Source of the DNA: Sphingomonas immobilis | GTDB lineage: Bacteria > Pseudomonadota > Alphaproteobacteria > Sphingomonadales > Sphingomonadaceae | Length of the DNA: 64,000 nt | Direction of reading: 5' to 3' | NCBI RefSeq assembly: GCF_030580995.1 | Contig: NZ_JAUQSZ010000005.1 | Coordinates: 1-64,000 of the forward strand | Shown here: in pieces, positions 7,061 to 15,765 of the stretch | Numbering within the stretch: position 1 is the first letter of the stretch | How the letters are laid out: every line of letters starts with the position of its first letter | Notes under the pieces: model-generated | Database searches by the model: none | Seen by the model: the letters and a program-made list of their open reading frames with translations, nothing else | Told to the model about the DNA's origin: nothing | Program-made: the position numbers and the translations under genes

Positions 7061-8068
7061 CTACCGCAGCATGGCGCGATACCGCGCAGCATACGCCGCA
7101 CGCATCGCTTCCGATCCGAATGCCATCGCCCGCGCGCGCGCCTTTTCGCCCAGCGCTGCGCGGGCCTCGGGGTCAGCTATCAGCCCCGCCACGGCGGCGG
7201 CGATCGCATCGGGGCGGCGGCGCGGCACGAGCAGCGCGCCCTCGCCTGCCGCCGCGGGCACGCCGCCGACGCGCGTGGCGATGCACGGCAGGCCGCTCGC
7301 CATCGCTTCGAGCAGCGCGACGGGCGTGCCTTCATGATCGGAGGGCAGCGCGAAGGCGTCGAGGCCGGCGAGCCAGCCGGGCATGTCGGCGACGTCGCCG
7401 GCGAAGTGGACGTCGAGGCCGGCGGCGAGCGCGCGGAGGTCAGGCTCGAGCGGGCCCTGGCCGGCGATCTCGAGGCGGTATTGCGGTCCGAGCAGGCGCA
7501 GCGCGGCGATGGCATCGGCGTGGCGCTTCACCGGATGAAGGCGGGCGGCGATACCGATGGTGAAGGTCGCGTGCGGGGTGCGGTCGCGCGGGGCGAAGCG
7601 GGCGAGGTCGATGCCGGGCGGGATGGTCGCGATCGGCTGCCCCGCGATCCAGCGGAAGCGGCGGGCGAGATCGTCGCTCACCGCCGTCACGCCGCGTGAC
7701 GCGCGCAGGCCGCGCGCGATGGCGGGGAGCCAGCGCCAGCCGCTGCCCAGCGCGACGTGGAGGGTGGTGAGCGTCGGCACGTCGCGCATCACGGGGGCCG
7801 CGAGCGCGGCGGCGATATGGCCCTGCGCGTGGAGCACGTCGATCCGCTCCGCCGCGAGCAGCGCGCGCAGGCGCGTCGCGAAATCGGGAGCCGCGCGGTC
7901 GAGGTCATGCTGCGCAGCATCCACCGCGATCCGCCGTCCCTCGGCATGCGGATCGTAGCGGAGGATCACCGGCTCCACGCCCTGCGCCGCCGCCCCTGCG
8001 CACAGGTCGGCGACCAGCCGCTCGCGGCCGCCCGTCACCATGTTGGGCAGGAGATGGGCGACGCGCAC
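7061..8068 (-). CDS. glycosyltransferase family 4 protein
   Basis: A 335-residue GT-B glycosyltransferase if started at GTG 8068 (VRVAHLLPNMVTGGRERLVADL). The N-terminal nucleotide-free domain carries a glycine-rich VTGGRERL loop. The C-terminal domain has IGIAARLHPVKRHADAI and DHEGTPVALLEAMASGLPCIATRVGG, the E-x7-E donor-binding region of GT4 enzymes. It transfers a sugar from a nucleotide donor, and the acceptor is unknown. GTG 8068 is chosen because it lies one base after the radical SAM gene's TAA (8070-8072), so the two are coupled. Longer in-frame starts inside that gene would add unrelated Arg/Ser-rich sequence. Confidence 0.85.
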   Translation of the reverse strand: MRVAHLLPNMVTGGRERLVADLCAGAAAQGVEPVILRYDPHAEGRRIAVDAAQHDLDRAAPDFATRLRALLAAERIDVLHAQGHIAAALAAPVMRDVPTLTTLHVALGSGWRWLPAIARGLRASRGVTAVSDDLARRFRWIAGQPIATIPPGIDLARFAPRDRTPHATFTIGIAARLHPVKRHADAIAALRLLGPQYRLEIAGQGPLEPDLRALAAGLDVHFAGDVADMPGWLAGLDAFALPSDHEGTPVALLEAMASGLPCIATRVGGVPAAAGEGALLVPRRRPDAIAAAVAGLIADPEARAALGEKARARAMAFGSEAMRAAYAARYRAMLR

Positions 8069-8069
8069 C

Positions 8070-9197
8070 TTAGCGGGCGAGACGCTCCGCCGCGTCCTTG
8101 GCGTATTTGCGGAAGGACGGCGCGTGCTTCTCGACGCGCGAGGCCGCCTCGCAGTGGCAATTCGGGCAGTTGAGCTGGAAAGCGTCGCGCGCGGCATCGT
8201 GGTGCTTCGGCGTGTAGAGGATTTCGCTCAGCCTTTTCTCGTGCAGATTGCCGAGCGGGAAGGTGACGTAGCAGAGCATCACCGATCCGTCGGCACCGAC
8301 CCACAGCAACTTGCGCGCGTCGCACGGCACCTTCATCTCTTCCTGCTTCAGCGCCCAGTCGGCGAAGGAGGCGATGGCGACCTCGCTCTCGGTCAGCAGC
8401 TCGGGACGGTCGCGCTTCACCTTCAGCAGATGATCGATGACGGCATCGACGGCGGGCTTGTCCTCGGGCCGGAACTGCAGCTCGCGGTCCTCGCCCTCCT
8501 GGAAATAGGGCAGCGAATAATGGACGACGTCGATGTGGACGCGGCCCTGGAAGCGATCGGCGAAGGCGATCATCTCGTCCACCGCCGCGACGCTCGCCGA
8601 GCGGCGGCTGAGCAGGAAGTTGAACTGCAGGTCGAGCTCGTCCGGGCCGTAGAGCGCGCGCGTGTTGGTGAGGCTCTCGACCAGCCGCGCGAAGCGGCCG
8701 GGGCGCTGGACGTATTCGTCGAACGCGCCTTCCTGCCCGTAATAGCCGATCGTCACCTTACGCAGGCCGGCTTCGTGAAGTGCTGCGATCTTGCGGTCGA
8801 GGATCAGCGCGTTGGTCGTCATGTAGCAGCCGACGCCGAGTTCGTTGGAGAGGCGCACCATCTCGACCACGTCGGGGTGCAGCAGGGGCTCGCCGCCGTA
8901 GAGGCGCACGGCCGGCACCTTCGCGGCGGCGGCATCCTCGAGCAGTTCGCGCACCGTCTGCATCGGAAGCTGCGCGCCGGGCATGAAGTCGCGACCGTAT
9001 TTGCAGCCCTGGCAGCGCAGGTTGCAATGCGCGGTGATGGCGATGGTGATCTTCTCGGTCCGCGCGCGGATGATCGAGGGCCAGCTTTCCGCGAGCGTCG
9101 ACATCATGCGCTCGCTGGCGCGGTATCCCGCCTTCAGCGCGGGCGCGGTGGCGGGCACGGTACGCGCAATCGAACGGGCAAGACTATCGATGGTCAT
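8070..9197 (-). CDS. radical SAM protein with SPASM-like C-terminus
   Basis: A 375-residue protein. The motif HCNLRCQGC (CxxxCxxC, residues about 57-65) binds the [4Fe-4S] cluster that cleaves S-adenosylmethionine. LYGGEPLLHP near residue 100 is the GGE SAM-binding motif. The C-terminal part has further cysteines (VPCDARK, VMLCYVTF, CPNCHC) arranged like an auxiliary-cluster SPASM domain. Such proteins modify peptides or small molecules and often pair with glycosyltransferases in natural-product or surface-polymer loci. It is coupled to the glycosyltransferase. The substrate is unknown. Confidence 0.85.
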   Translation of the reverse strand: MTIDSLARSIARTVPATAPALKAGYRASERMMSTLAESWPSIIRARTEKITIAITAHCNLRCQGCKYGRDFMPGAQLPMQTVRELLEDAAAAKVPAVRLYGGEPLLHPDVVEMVRLSNELGVGCYMTTNALILDRKIAALHEAGLRKVTIGYYGQEGAFDEYVQRPGRFARLVESLTNTRALYGPDELDLQFNFLLSRRSASVAAVDEMIAFADRFQGRVHIDVVHYSLPYFQEGEDRELQFRPEDKPAVDAVIDHLLKVKRDRPELLTESEVAIASFADWALKQEEMKVPCDARKLLWVGADGSVMLCYVTFPLGNLHEKRLSEILYTPKHHDAARDAFQLNCPNCHCEAASRVEKHAPSFRKYAKDAAERLAR

Positions 9198-9262
9198 GGC
9201 AAGCTCCCCAGATGCCGGAGAGCGAGAGGTAACATCGGGATGGAAGACGTCAGCGTGAATAG

Positions 9263-9293
9263 GTGGTTAAGAATACAGCATAAGTGGTTAAGA
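9263..9293 (-). promoter_or_regulatory. tandem TTAACCAC direct repeats (CtrA half-site-like)
   Basis: On the minus strand TCTTAACCAC occurs twice (9263-9272 and 9284-9293), 21 bases apart, 66 bases or more before the radical SAM start. The half-site TTAACCAT is known for the alphaproteobacterial cell-cycle regulator CtrA, and these copies match seven of eight bases. The two-helical-turn spacing would place two monomers on one DNA face. Assignment to CtrA is inference. Confidence 0.35.
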
Positions 9294-9307
9294 TCAGGCG
9301 CAGACCA

Positions 9308-10405
9308 TCACTCCATCAACTTGTCGAAATCGGGATTGGCCTTGCGCTGGCATTGTTCTCGCGCGGCATCGCCGGCCGCGCGCTGATCGAGGATGCCGCT
9401 GCGGTCGCTCTGGCCGTAGGGCTGCACCGTCACCTCCGCTGCGCTGTACTTCACCGCATAGCCGGAGAGCGTCATGCCGGTGACCGAGCGCAGGCTTTCG
9501 GCGACGTTGTCGAGGTCCTGATTGCCCTCGCAATGATAGAAGCCGCCGGAGCAACTGCACCGCTTCGTCTCGCTGTAGATGCTCACCGCGCGCTCGACAT
9601 GCACCACCCGCTTCACGCGCCGGCCCTGCACGCGCGAGCCCGGTGTATAGGCGCTGACGAACACCTTCACGGGATCGGCCGAGACGATGGTCCAGTCGAT
9701 CGCCTCGTAAGAAGTCAGCCACAGCACCACGGGCCGGCCGGTGGCGGGCACGTTGACGGTGACGCTCGTGTCCTTGGCGGCGCTTTCGTAGAGGCCGACA
9801 TAGGCGAGCCTCGCCCCGCTTTCGGCGTCGCCGATATAGTCCGATGCCGAGGCGGCGGGCACCGTCTCGACCGGATCCTCGATCGTCACCTTGAATTCGG
9901 TCGTGTGCCAGCCGTTGGCGAATTCGACCTCGACGATGTGATCGCCCTTGGAAAATTCGTGCGTGAAGCTCTTGTTGCCGCCGCCGTCGAAGACCGGCTC
10001 GCCGTCGACGAAGATCCGCGCCTTCGACCAGCTGAGGCTGACGCTTATCTGCTTCGACATGGTGCGTGGAACGCGGACCCTGCCGACCCAATAGCCGGCG
10101 AATTGCGGCGAGTTGATATTGTGGAAATCGGCCCAGGCATATTTGATCGCAATGCTGTCGACATCTTCCTGGAAGATGAGCCTGCCGGGATCGTCACGGT
10201 TGATGTAGAAAGCGCGGAAGCCTTCGTTGGGCACCGCGCCAGTGGGGTTCAGCTTCCGGCCCCAGCCGCTGTGGATCTTGTCGGGCACGAGCATCTGGCC
10301 GGTGTCGCGGCGCGGCTTGCCCCAGCCGGACGCGGGGTCCGTCCCCGGCGCGACGAGCGCCACGACCAGCCCGCCCGCGAAAAGAACCATCAGCCAGCGC
10401 CACAT
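9308..10405 (-). CDS. hypothetical membrane-anchored beta-sandwich protein
   Basis: A 365-residue protein. One N-terminal hydrophobic segment (residues about 3-19, WLMVLFAGGLVVALV) acts as signal or anchor. Residues about 60-150 resemble a PA14/carbohydrate-module-like beta sandwich (YWVGRVRVPRTMSKQ; SWSKARIFVDGEPVFDGGGN). A second beta-rich region follows at 200-290. A Cys cluster KRCSCSGGFYHC near residue 287 could form disulfides. No enzyme motif is seen. It lies between the HWE kinase and the radical SAM/glycosyltransferase pair on the same strand, with gaps of 72 and 110 bases, so a shared surface-sugar role is possible but unproven. Confidence 0.7.
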   Translation of the reverse strand: MWRWLMVLFAGGLVVALVAPGTDPASGWGKPRRDTGQMLVPDKIHSGWGRKLNPTGAVPNEGFRAFYINRDDPGRLIFQEDVDSIAIKYAWADFHNINSPQFAGYWVGRVRVPRTMSKQISVSLSWSKARIFVDGEPVFDGGGNKSFTHEFSKGDHIVEVEFANGWHTTEFKVTIEDPVETVPAASASDYIGDAESGARLAYVGLYESAAKDTSVTVNVPATGRPVVLWLTSYEAIDWTIVSADPVKVFVSAYTPGSRVQGRRVKRVVHVERAVSIYSETKRCSCSGGFYHCEGNQDLDNVAESLRSVTGMTLSGYAVKYSAAEVTVQPYGQSDRSGILDQRAAGDAAREQCQRKANPDFDKLME

Positions 10406-10478
10406 GCCCCGTACCCCCGTCCCGATGCTTCGGGCGGGTGGTAGGATGCGAAAGTGGCGAAGGTATTAACGCCGCGCG

Positions 10479-12086
10479 CTACACCACCAACCGCGCGGCG
10501 ACCTCCAGCAATTGATTGCTGTGGAACGGCTTCGACAACAGCTCGGCATCGTCGAAATTCTCGGGCAGCGACACGCGGCCATAGCCGCTGACGAACACGA
10601 ACGGGATGTTCTTCGCCGCGAGCGAGGTCGCGATCTCGCCCACGGGTTGCCCGCCGAGATTGGCGTCGAGCAGCGCCGCATCGACGCGGTATTGCTCGAT
10701 CAGGCCGAGCGCCGCCGACACGCTGGTCGCGGGGCCGACGACGAGCGCGCCGGCATCCTCGAGCTGGCCGGCGATATCCATCGCCATCAGCGGTTCGTCC
10801 TCGATGATGAGGATGCGCTTGCCGCGCAGCACGGCCGGTGGCGTGGGGCCCCTGCGTGCGGCGGCGATCGGCACCGGCGCGGACGCGGGCCTTTCCGACG
10901 CGCGCGCACCGGAAAGCGGGAAGCTGATCTCCCAGCGGACGCCATCGGCCTCGGCGGCCATGCGGGCGTCGCCGCCGGCACCGCGCACGCTCGCCTCGAT
11001 CAGGCGCGTGCCGAAGCCGCGCCGCACCGGCCCCTCGACGCGCGGCCCGCCGCTTTCGGCCCAGCGCAGATCGAGGTTCGCCCCGTCCACGCGCCACAGG
11101 ATCGTCACCAGCCCTTCCGGCCGCGAGAGCGCACCGTATTTGAGCGAATTGGTGCCGAGTTCGTGCAGGATCATCGCCATCTTCGGCACGGCGGTGGCAT
11201 CGAGATGAACGTCCGGGCCGGACGCGGAAATCTGCGCCTCGTCGACGGGGCCGAGCTTCATCTGGTCCTGCACGATGTCGCGCAGTTGCGTGCCCTTCCA
11301 GTCATTCGTGCTGAGCTGCGAGTGGACGCGCGACATCGACTGGATGCGGCCACCGAAGCTCGCCACGAAATCCTCGGGATCGTCGCAGCTCCGCAGCGTC
11401 TGCGATGCGATCGCCTGCACCGTCGCCAGCATGTTCTTCACGCGGTGGCTGAGCTCGCCGGTCAGCATCTTCTGGAGCTCGGCGGCCTCGCGCAGCGCCT
11501 CGTCGGCGATGGTGCGTTCGAGCAGATCGGCCGCCTGGCGCGCGAGAATGTCGAGCATCCGAAGGTCGCGCTCGGACGGTTCGTGCGGCGCGTCCCAATG
11601 CGTCGAGATCATGCCGAGCAGCTCGCCGCTGCGCGAGATCAGCGGCGTGGTCTGTGCGGAGCGGATGCCGGTCTCGCGGAAAGCGGTCAGGTCCGGCGTG
11701 CCGGCGATATCGTCCCAGCGGTCGTAATCGGCGATGACGGCGCGGCGGCCGGTCTTGAGCGCCTGGGTGCAGCTGCTGTGCGCGGCGGGGCTGACGACCT
11801 GCCAGAACGCCTCCGCCTCGGGCGGGAGGCCGCGCGAACAGAGCAATTGCAGGCAGCCGCCGTTGCCCGAGGGATCGTCGGGCGGGCAGAGCAACTGCAT
11901 CGTGCCGAATTGCGAGCGCGTGATCGCGATGGCTGCGTCGACGATCTTGCCGCACAGCTCGACGCGGTCCTGCTCGCCGATCAACTCGATGCTGATGGAA
12001 TGAAGAAGCTCGATATCATCGGGTGTCGCCGCCGGAGCCGGGAAACGATCGGATATCGGCATATGTGCGTGTCGCAAGGTCGTCAT
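10479..12086 (-). CDS. HWE-family histidine kinase with GAF and C-terminal receiver
   Basis: A 535-residue hybrid kinase from ATG 12086, which has a GGGGGGA ribosome site; an in-frame ATG 27 bases upstream lacks one. Order: GAF-like sensor (about 30-180), HWE dimerisation/phosphoacceptor ([18 protein letters not shown], His about 225), a catalytic domain with N-box [14 protein letters not shown] and the WxE signature (LRWAESGG), then a receiver domain (RILIIEDEP ... [11 protein letters not shown], phosphoacceptor Asp, and Lys in LLSKPFHS). HWE kinases in Alphaproteobacteria often sense light or redox, or feed the general stress response. A fused receiver may act as a phosphate sink or output switch. 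Confidence 0.88.
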   Translation of the reverse strand: MTTLRHAHMPISDRFPAPAATPDDIELLHSISIELIGEQDRVELCGKIVDAAIAITRSQFGTMQLLCPPDDPSGNGGCLQLLCSRGLPPEAEAFWQVVSPAAHSSCTQALKTGRRAVIADYDRWDDIAGTPDLTAFRETGIRSAQTTPLISRSGELLGMISTHWDAPHEPSERDLRMLDILARQAADLLERTIADEALREAAELQKMLTGELSHRVKNMLATVQAIASQTLRSCDDPEDFVASFGGRIQSMSRVHSQLSTNDWKGTQLRDIVQDQMKLGPVDEAQISASGPDVHLDATAVPKMAMILHELGTNSLKYGALSRPEGLVTILWRVDGANLDLRWAESGGPRVEGPVRRGFGTRLIEASVRGAGGDARMAAEADGVRWEISFPLSGARASERPASAPVPIAAARRGPTPPAVLRGKRILIIEDEPLMAMDIAGQLEDAGALVVGPATSVSAALGLIEQYRVDAALLDANLGGQPVGEIATSLAAKNIPFVFVSGYGRVSLPENFDDAELLSKPFHSNQLLEVAARLVV

Positions 12087-12159
12087 GTTCCCCCCAGGGC
12101 ATGTGCAGCGCACAATTCACAACGATCGTCTCGGTTCCGCAATGGATACCCGTTTCGAG

Positions 12160-12195
12160 CCACGCGGGTTCTTTGCCACGCGGGTTCTTTATAGT
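12160..12195 (+). promoter_or_regulatory. tandem 15-bp direct repeat and -10-like box before rplK
   Basis: CCACGCGGGTTCTTT occurs at 12160-12174 and again at 12176-12190, directly before a TATAGT box (12190-12195), about 150 bases upstream of rplK. The exact duplication in what is probably the rplKA promoter region suggests either a regulator site or a recent duplication. No clear -35 box was identified. Confidence 0.4.
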
Positions 12196-12343
12196 GGCTG
12201 CGCGCGAGGCGGGAGGACAAGAGCGGTTGCGCCCTTGCGCCGCTTACGCTATGCGCGCGCCCTTCCAGAGAGACATCGATGGAATTCCCGCGGGAGGCCT
12301 GTTCGCAGGTCGCTTGTACCGCTCGACTCGAAAAGAGAGTGAC

Positions 12344-12775
12344 ATGGCAAAGAAGATTACCGGATACATCAAGCTGCAGGTTCCTGCAGGCAAGGCGAAC
12401 CCCTCGCCGCCGATCGGCCCGGCGCTGGGTCAGCGCGGCGTGAACATCATGGAATTCTGCAAGGCGTTCAACGCGCAGACGGGCAACGAGGAAGTCGGCA
12501 CGCCGCTCCCCACCGTCATCACCGTCTATGCCGACCGCAGCTTCTCGTTCGAGACCAAGACGCCGCCGGCGACCTATCTCATCAAGAAGGCCGCGAACCT
12601 GAAGTCGGGTTCCAAGGAGCCGGGCAAGGTTTCCGCCGGAAAGATCAAGCGCTCGCAGCTCTCCGAGATCGCGACCGCGAAGATGAAGGATCTGAACGCC
12701 AACGACATCGACGCGGCGACCCGCATCATCGAAGGCTCCGCCCGCGCGATGGGCCTCGAAGTGGTGGAGGGCTGA
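12344..12775 (+). CDS. rplK: 50S ribosomal protein L11
   Basis: A 143-residue protein starting [20 protein letters not shown] at ATG 12344. The N-terminal domain carries the proline-rich [22 protein letters not shown] segment of the GTPase-associated centre. The C-terminal rRNA-binding domain ends GLEVVEG. L11 with L10/L12 forms the factor-binding stalk base. An upstream in-frame extension is non-homologous, so this start is used. rplA follows after 4 bases. Confidence 0.97.
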   Translation: MAKKITGYIKLQVPAGKANPSPPIGPALGQRGVNIMEFCKAFNAQTGNEEVGTPLPTVITVYADRSFSFETKTPPATYLIKKAANLKSGSKEPGKVSAGKIKRSQLSEIATAKMKDLNANDIDAATRIIEGSARAMGLEVVEG

Positions 12776-12779
12776 GATC

Positions 12780-13478
12780 ATGGCAAAGCAGACGAAGAAG
12801 GCTCAGGCCCTTTCCGCAGCGGTCGACCGCGACAAGCTCTACGGCATCAACGACGCGATCGCGCTCGCCAAGGCGAACGCCACCGCCAAGTTCGACGAGA
12901 CGATCGAGGTCGCGCTGAACCTCGGCGTCGATCCGCGCCACGCCGACCAGATGGTCCGCGGCGTCGTCACCCTGCCCAAGGGCACCGGCAAGACGGTTCG
13001 CGTGGGCGTGTTCGCCAAGGGCGCGAAGGCTGAGGAGGCTCTGGCCGCCGGTGCCGACGTGGTCGGCGCGGAAGACCTGATGGAGATCGTTCAGGGCGGC
13101 AAGATCGACTTCGATCGCTGCATCGCGACCCCTGACATGATGGGCGTCGTCGGCCGGCTCGGCAAGATCCTGGGCCCGAAGGGCATGATGCCGAACCCCA
13201 AGCTCGGCACCGTGACGATGAACGTCGCCGAAGCGGTCAAGGCGGCCAAGGGCGGCCAGATCGAATACCGCGTCGAGAAGGCGGGCATCATCCACGCCGG
13301 CCTCGGCAAGGCATCGTTCCCGGCCGAAGACCTGCGCGCGAACTTCGACGCGCTGGTCGATGCCGTGATCAAGGCCAAGCCGTCGGGCGCGAAGGGCAAG
13401 TATGTCCGCAAGGTCGCGATCAGCTCGACCATGGGCGCGGGCGTCAAGGTCGACGTTGCCGAGGTGAGCGCGGCGTAA
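12780..13478 (+). CDS. rplA: 50S ribosomal protein L1
   Basis: A 232-residue protein of normal length with the two-domain L1 pattern: [20 protein letters not shown] near residue 39, [17 protein letters not shown] near residue 125, and a C-terminal [17 protein letters not shown] strand. It forms the L1 stalk that moves E-site tRNA, and in many bacteria it represses rplKA translation by binding the leader. It is cotranscribed with rplK. A strong terminator follows, so rplJ is not in this transcript. Confidence 0.97.
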   Translation: MAKQTKKAQALSAAVDRDKLYGINDAIALAKANATAKFDETIEVALNLGVDPRHADQMVRGVVTLPKGTGKTVRVGVFAKGAKAEEALAAGADVVGAEDLMEIVQGGKIDFDRCIATPDMMGVVGRLGKILGPKGMMPNPKLGTVTMNVAEAVKAAKGGQIEYRVEKAGIIHAGLGKASFPAEDLRANFDALVDAVIKAKPSGAKGKYVRKVAISSTMGAGVKVDVAEVSAA

Positions 13479-13507
13479 GCCTCGCCTTCACGCGAAACTA
13501 TCGAGAA

Positions 13508-13535
13508 GGGCCGGGAGCGATCCCGGCCCTTTTTG
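13508..13535 (+). terminator. intrinsic terminator of rplKA
   Basis: GGGCCGGGA (13508-13516), loop GCGA and TCCCGGCCC (13521-13529) form a perfect 9-bp stem, followed by TTTTTG. It lies 30 bases after the rplA stop. Confidence 0.9.
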
Positions 13536-13573
13536 TTTGCTGAACCAAAGGCCGCGCTGCCCGTTGGGGATGC

Positions 13574-14755
13574 GTGAGCGATCTTTCGCATCCGCACCGT
13601 TTCGCGCGCGCGATCGCCTGCGTGGCCGTGACGCTGTGTCTTGCCGCGTGTGATTCCGCTAAGGCGCCCGCCGATGCTTCGGCGACGGGTGCCGACGTCT
13701 CATCGGCCTCCGCGCTGTTCGACCGTTTCGTGAAATCGGAAGGCGCGGATTTCGAGGCCTGCTTCGCTGGTGAGCCGGTGATGGCCGGGCCGGGCGCGCT
13801 GCAGTCGTTGCCGGGCCGGGCGGCGGCACCCGTGAAGATCGCCAGCCTCATCATCGCCATCGACGCATCGGGTTCGATGGCCGCGCGGATCGGCGGCGAG
13901 ACCAAGATGGACGCGGCGAAACGCGCGGCGGCATCGTTCCTCGCCAGCGTCCCGGCCGGTACGCGGGTCGGGCTGGTGGCGTTCGGCCACAAGGGCGACA
14001 ACAGCCGGCAGGCCAAGGCGGCGAGTTGCAGCGGCGTCGAGACGCTCTACCCGCTCGGGCAGGCGAATGCGGCGGAGGTGACGCACGCGCTGGAGGGCGT
14101 GAAGGCGACGGGCTGGACGCCGCTGGCATCGGCGATTTCCACCGCGGGCAAGGCATTTGCGCCGGGACCGCCGGCCGGGGCGCAGGTAATCTATGTCGTG
14201 TCGGACGGACTCGAAACCTGCGGCGGCGATCCGGTGGCGGCGGCGCGCGCGCTGAACGGCGGGCCGGTGAAGGCGATCGTCAATGTCATCGGCTTCGATC
14301 TCAGCGCGGCGGACCGGGCGCAGTTGCAGGCGGTGGCGGCGGCGGGCGGCGGCGCGTTCGTCGAGGCGGGATCGGGCCGCGCGCTAAGCGATACCTTCGC
14401 CGACCTGCTGCGCAAGGCGCAGGCGGTCTCGGCGATCACCACGGAGCGGTTCGACGCGGGGGGCCGCATCGCCGCCAACAGCATGGCGGTGGGGCGCTAC
14501 ACCACCAACCTCAACCTCTGCATCGCCCATGCGGCTGCTGCGGAATCCGGGAAGTTGCCGCGTTTTCTGGATGCGTCGGGGGGCGCTGCCGGCGACCGCG
14601 AGGCCGCGCGCACCGATCTGGTCACGCGGCACGAACGCTATCGGACACGGTCGCAGCAGGTGGCCGACCGGGTGGCAGCGGCGGCGGACCGCGCCAATGC
14701 CGCGATCACCGCGCAGGCCAAGTCCAGCGAAGGCCGGCTGGGCGTCGACCGCTAA
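13574..14755 (+). CDS. VWA-domain lipoprotein
   Basis: A 393-residue protein from GTG 13574. The signal peptide ends in lipobox LAAC (Cys about 27), so it is probably lipid-anchored. A von Willebrand A domain spans about residues 92-280, with MIDAS motif DASGS (about 97), the Thr of TGWTPLASAI and the acidic VSDGLETCGG loop, so metal binding looks intact. The C-terminal 90 residues are helical and rich in Arg/Ala. VWA lipoproteins mediate protein contacts at the cell surface. No partner gene is evident. It is transcribed alone after the rplKA terminator. Confidence 0.85.
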   Translation: MSDLSHPHRFARAIACVAVTLCLAACDSAKAPADASATGADVSSASALFDRFVKSEGADFEACFAGEPVMAGPGALQSLPGRAAAPVKIASLIIAIDASGSMAARIGGETKMDAAKRAAASFLASVPAGTRVGLVAFGHKGDNSRQAKAASCSGVETLYPLGQANAAEVTHALEGVKATGWTPLASAISTAGKAFAPGPPAGAQVIYVVSDGLETCGGDPVAAARALNGGPVKAIVNVIGFDLSAADRAQLQAVAAAGGGAFVEAGSGRALSDTFADLLRKAQAVSAITTERFDAGGRIAANSMAVGRYTTNLNLCIAHAAAAESGKLPRFLDASGGAAGDREAARTDLVTRHERYRTRSQQVADRVAAAADRANAAITAQAKSSEGRLGVDR

Positions 14756-14757
14756 CG

Positions 14758-15396
14758 TTACTTCCCCGCGAACATCTTCCACATCTGCGGGCGGCCGGTG
14801 GGCTTCGGCGTGCCGTCGATGCGGACGGCGTGGAGGATGGTGACGGGCTTGACGAGCAACTGGCCCTTGAATGCGCCGTCGCCGCCCTGCGCGGTCGGCA
14901 TGGCGAGGATGCGCTTCACCACGTCCATCCCTTCGGCGACCTTGCCGAACACGGCATAGCCCGGGAAGCCAGGCCGCGCGTCGAGATTGGGCGCGGGGCC
15001 GGACAGCATCGAGAAATTGGCGCTGCCCGATGTCGTCGCGGCATAGCGCGCCATCGAGATCGCGCCATCGACGTGGCGCAGGCCGGTCTGGCTGGTGGGT
15101 TCCAGCGGGAGAATGTCGAGGCGGCGGCGCGCGTCGGTGCCGATCCCGCCCTGCACGAAGCCCAGCCCCGGCTGCCCCGCCTTGCGCGCCGCGCGGTAGA
15201 AGCTGGTGCCGTCGAGCCGACCGTCATCGACATAGGCGAGGAAGTTCTTCGCGGTGATCGGGGCGTGACGCACGTCGATGGCGAGCACGATCGGCCCGGC
15301 GGAGGTTTCGAGGCGGACGCGGACGACGGAGGGCTCGCTCGCGGGCGCGGCGGCGGTGAGGAGGAGGGCGGCGAGGATCGGGGGGAGGAAACGCAT
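14758..15396 (-). CDS. peptidyl-prolyl cis-trans isomerase, cyclophilin type, exported
   Basis: A 212-residue protein from ATG 15396 with signal peptide MRFLPPILAALLLTAAAPAS. The cyclophilin domain includes ETSAGPIVLAIDVRHAPITAKNF, the FVQGG motif (here GFVQGGIGTD), and a C-terminal GYAVFGKVAEGMDVVKRI. It would isomerise Xaa-Pro bonds in the periplasm during folding of exported proteins. The usual active-site region is recognisable but with an insert rich in Arg/Leu (RRRLDILPLEP). It converges on the VWA lipoprotein, with stops 2 bases apart. Confidence 0.85.
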   Translation of the reverse strand: MRFLPPILAALLLTAAAPASEPSVVRVRLETSAGPIVLAIDVRHAPITAKNFLAYVDDGRLDGTSFYRAARKAGQPGLGFVQGGIGTDARRRLDILPLEPTSQTGLRHVDGAISMARYAATTSGSANFSMLSGPAPNLDARPGFPGYAVFGKVAEGMDVVKRILAMPTAQGGDGAFKGQLLVKPVTILHAVRIDGTPKPTGRPQMWKMFAGK

Positions 15397-15494
15397 GGAG
15401 ACTCTCGAACGTGGCAACCGATTCCCCGTGAGGGCCATCCCTTATCCGTCGGCGCGGCGCAAGCTGGCGGTTGCGGGCGGGAACGCCCGACCTT

Positions 15495-15603
15495 CGTCAC
15501 CCCGGCCTTGTGCCGGGGTCCACCAAGCCGCTTGCTTGGCGCCCCGATCTTCCAGCCGACGCGCTTCCCGCCCGGTGGATTCCGGAGCAAGTCCGGGATG
15601 ACG
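15495..15603. repeat. CGTCACCCCGGC-type inverted repeat
   Basis: The left arm CGTCACCCCGGC (15495-15506) pairs locally with GCCGGGG. The right arm ends CCGGGATGACG (15593-15603), giving an overall inverted repeat of about 109 bp with an internal CCAAGC/GCTTGG stem. It lies in the 370-base gap between the cyclophilin and aminotransferase genes. Apart from copy 4 of the compound element, nothing else is seen in this gap. Confidence 0.75.
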
Positions 15604-15668
15604 GATGGTGTGTGGCGCGCGCAGATCGGAAAAGAGGCTGCAAGCCCCTCCCCTCCTCATCGGCGCGC

Positions 15669-15753
15669 GACGCGGCAAAGCCGCGTCGTCGGACGGCGCT
15701 TTGGCGCCGCCGGCCGCGCGCGGCTCGAGCGTGCGTTTAGCTTCGCCAAACGC
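15669..15753 (-). repeat. three-hairpin compound element, copy 4
   Basis: Hairpin 1 is GACGCGGC (15669-15676) with GCCGCGTC (15680-15687). It is followed by linker GTCGGACGG (15688-15696), hairpin 2 CGGCGC (15694-15699) with GCGCCG (15704-15709), linker CCGGCCG (15710-15716), and hairpin 3 GCGTTTAGC (15733-15741) with GCCAAACGC (15745-15753). Hairpin 3 lies 12 bases from the stop of the minus-strand aminotransferase gene. Confidence 0.9.
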
Positions 15754-15765
15754 AACGCCGCCGCG

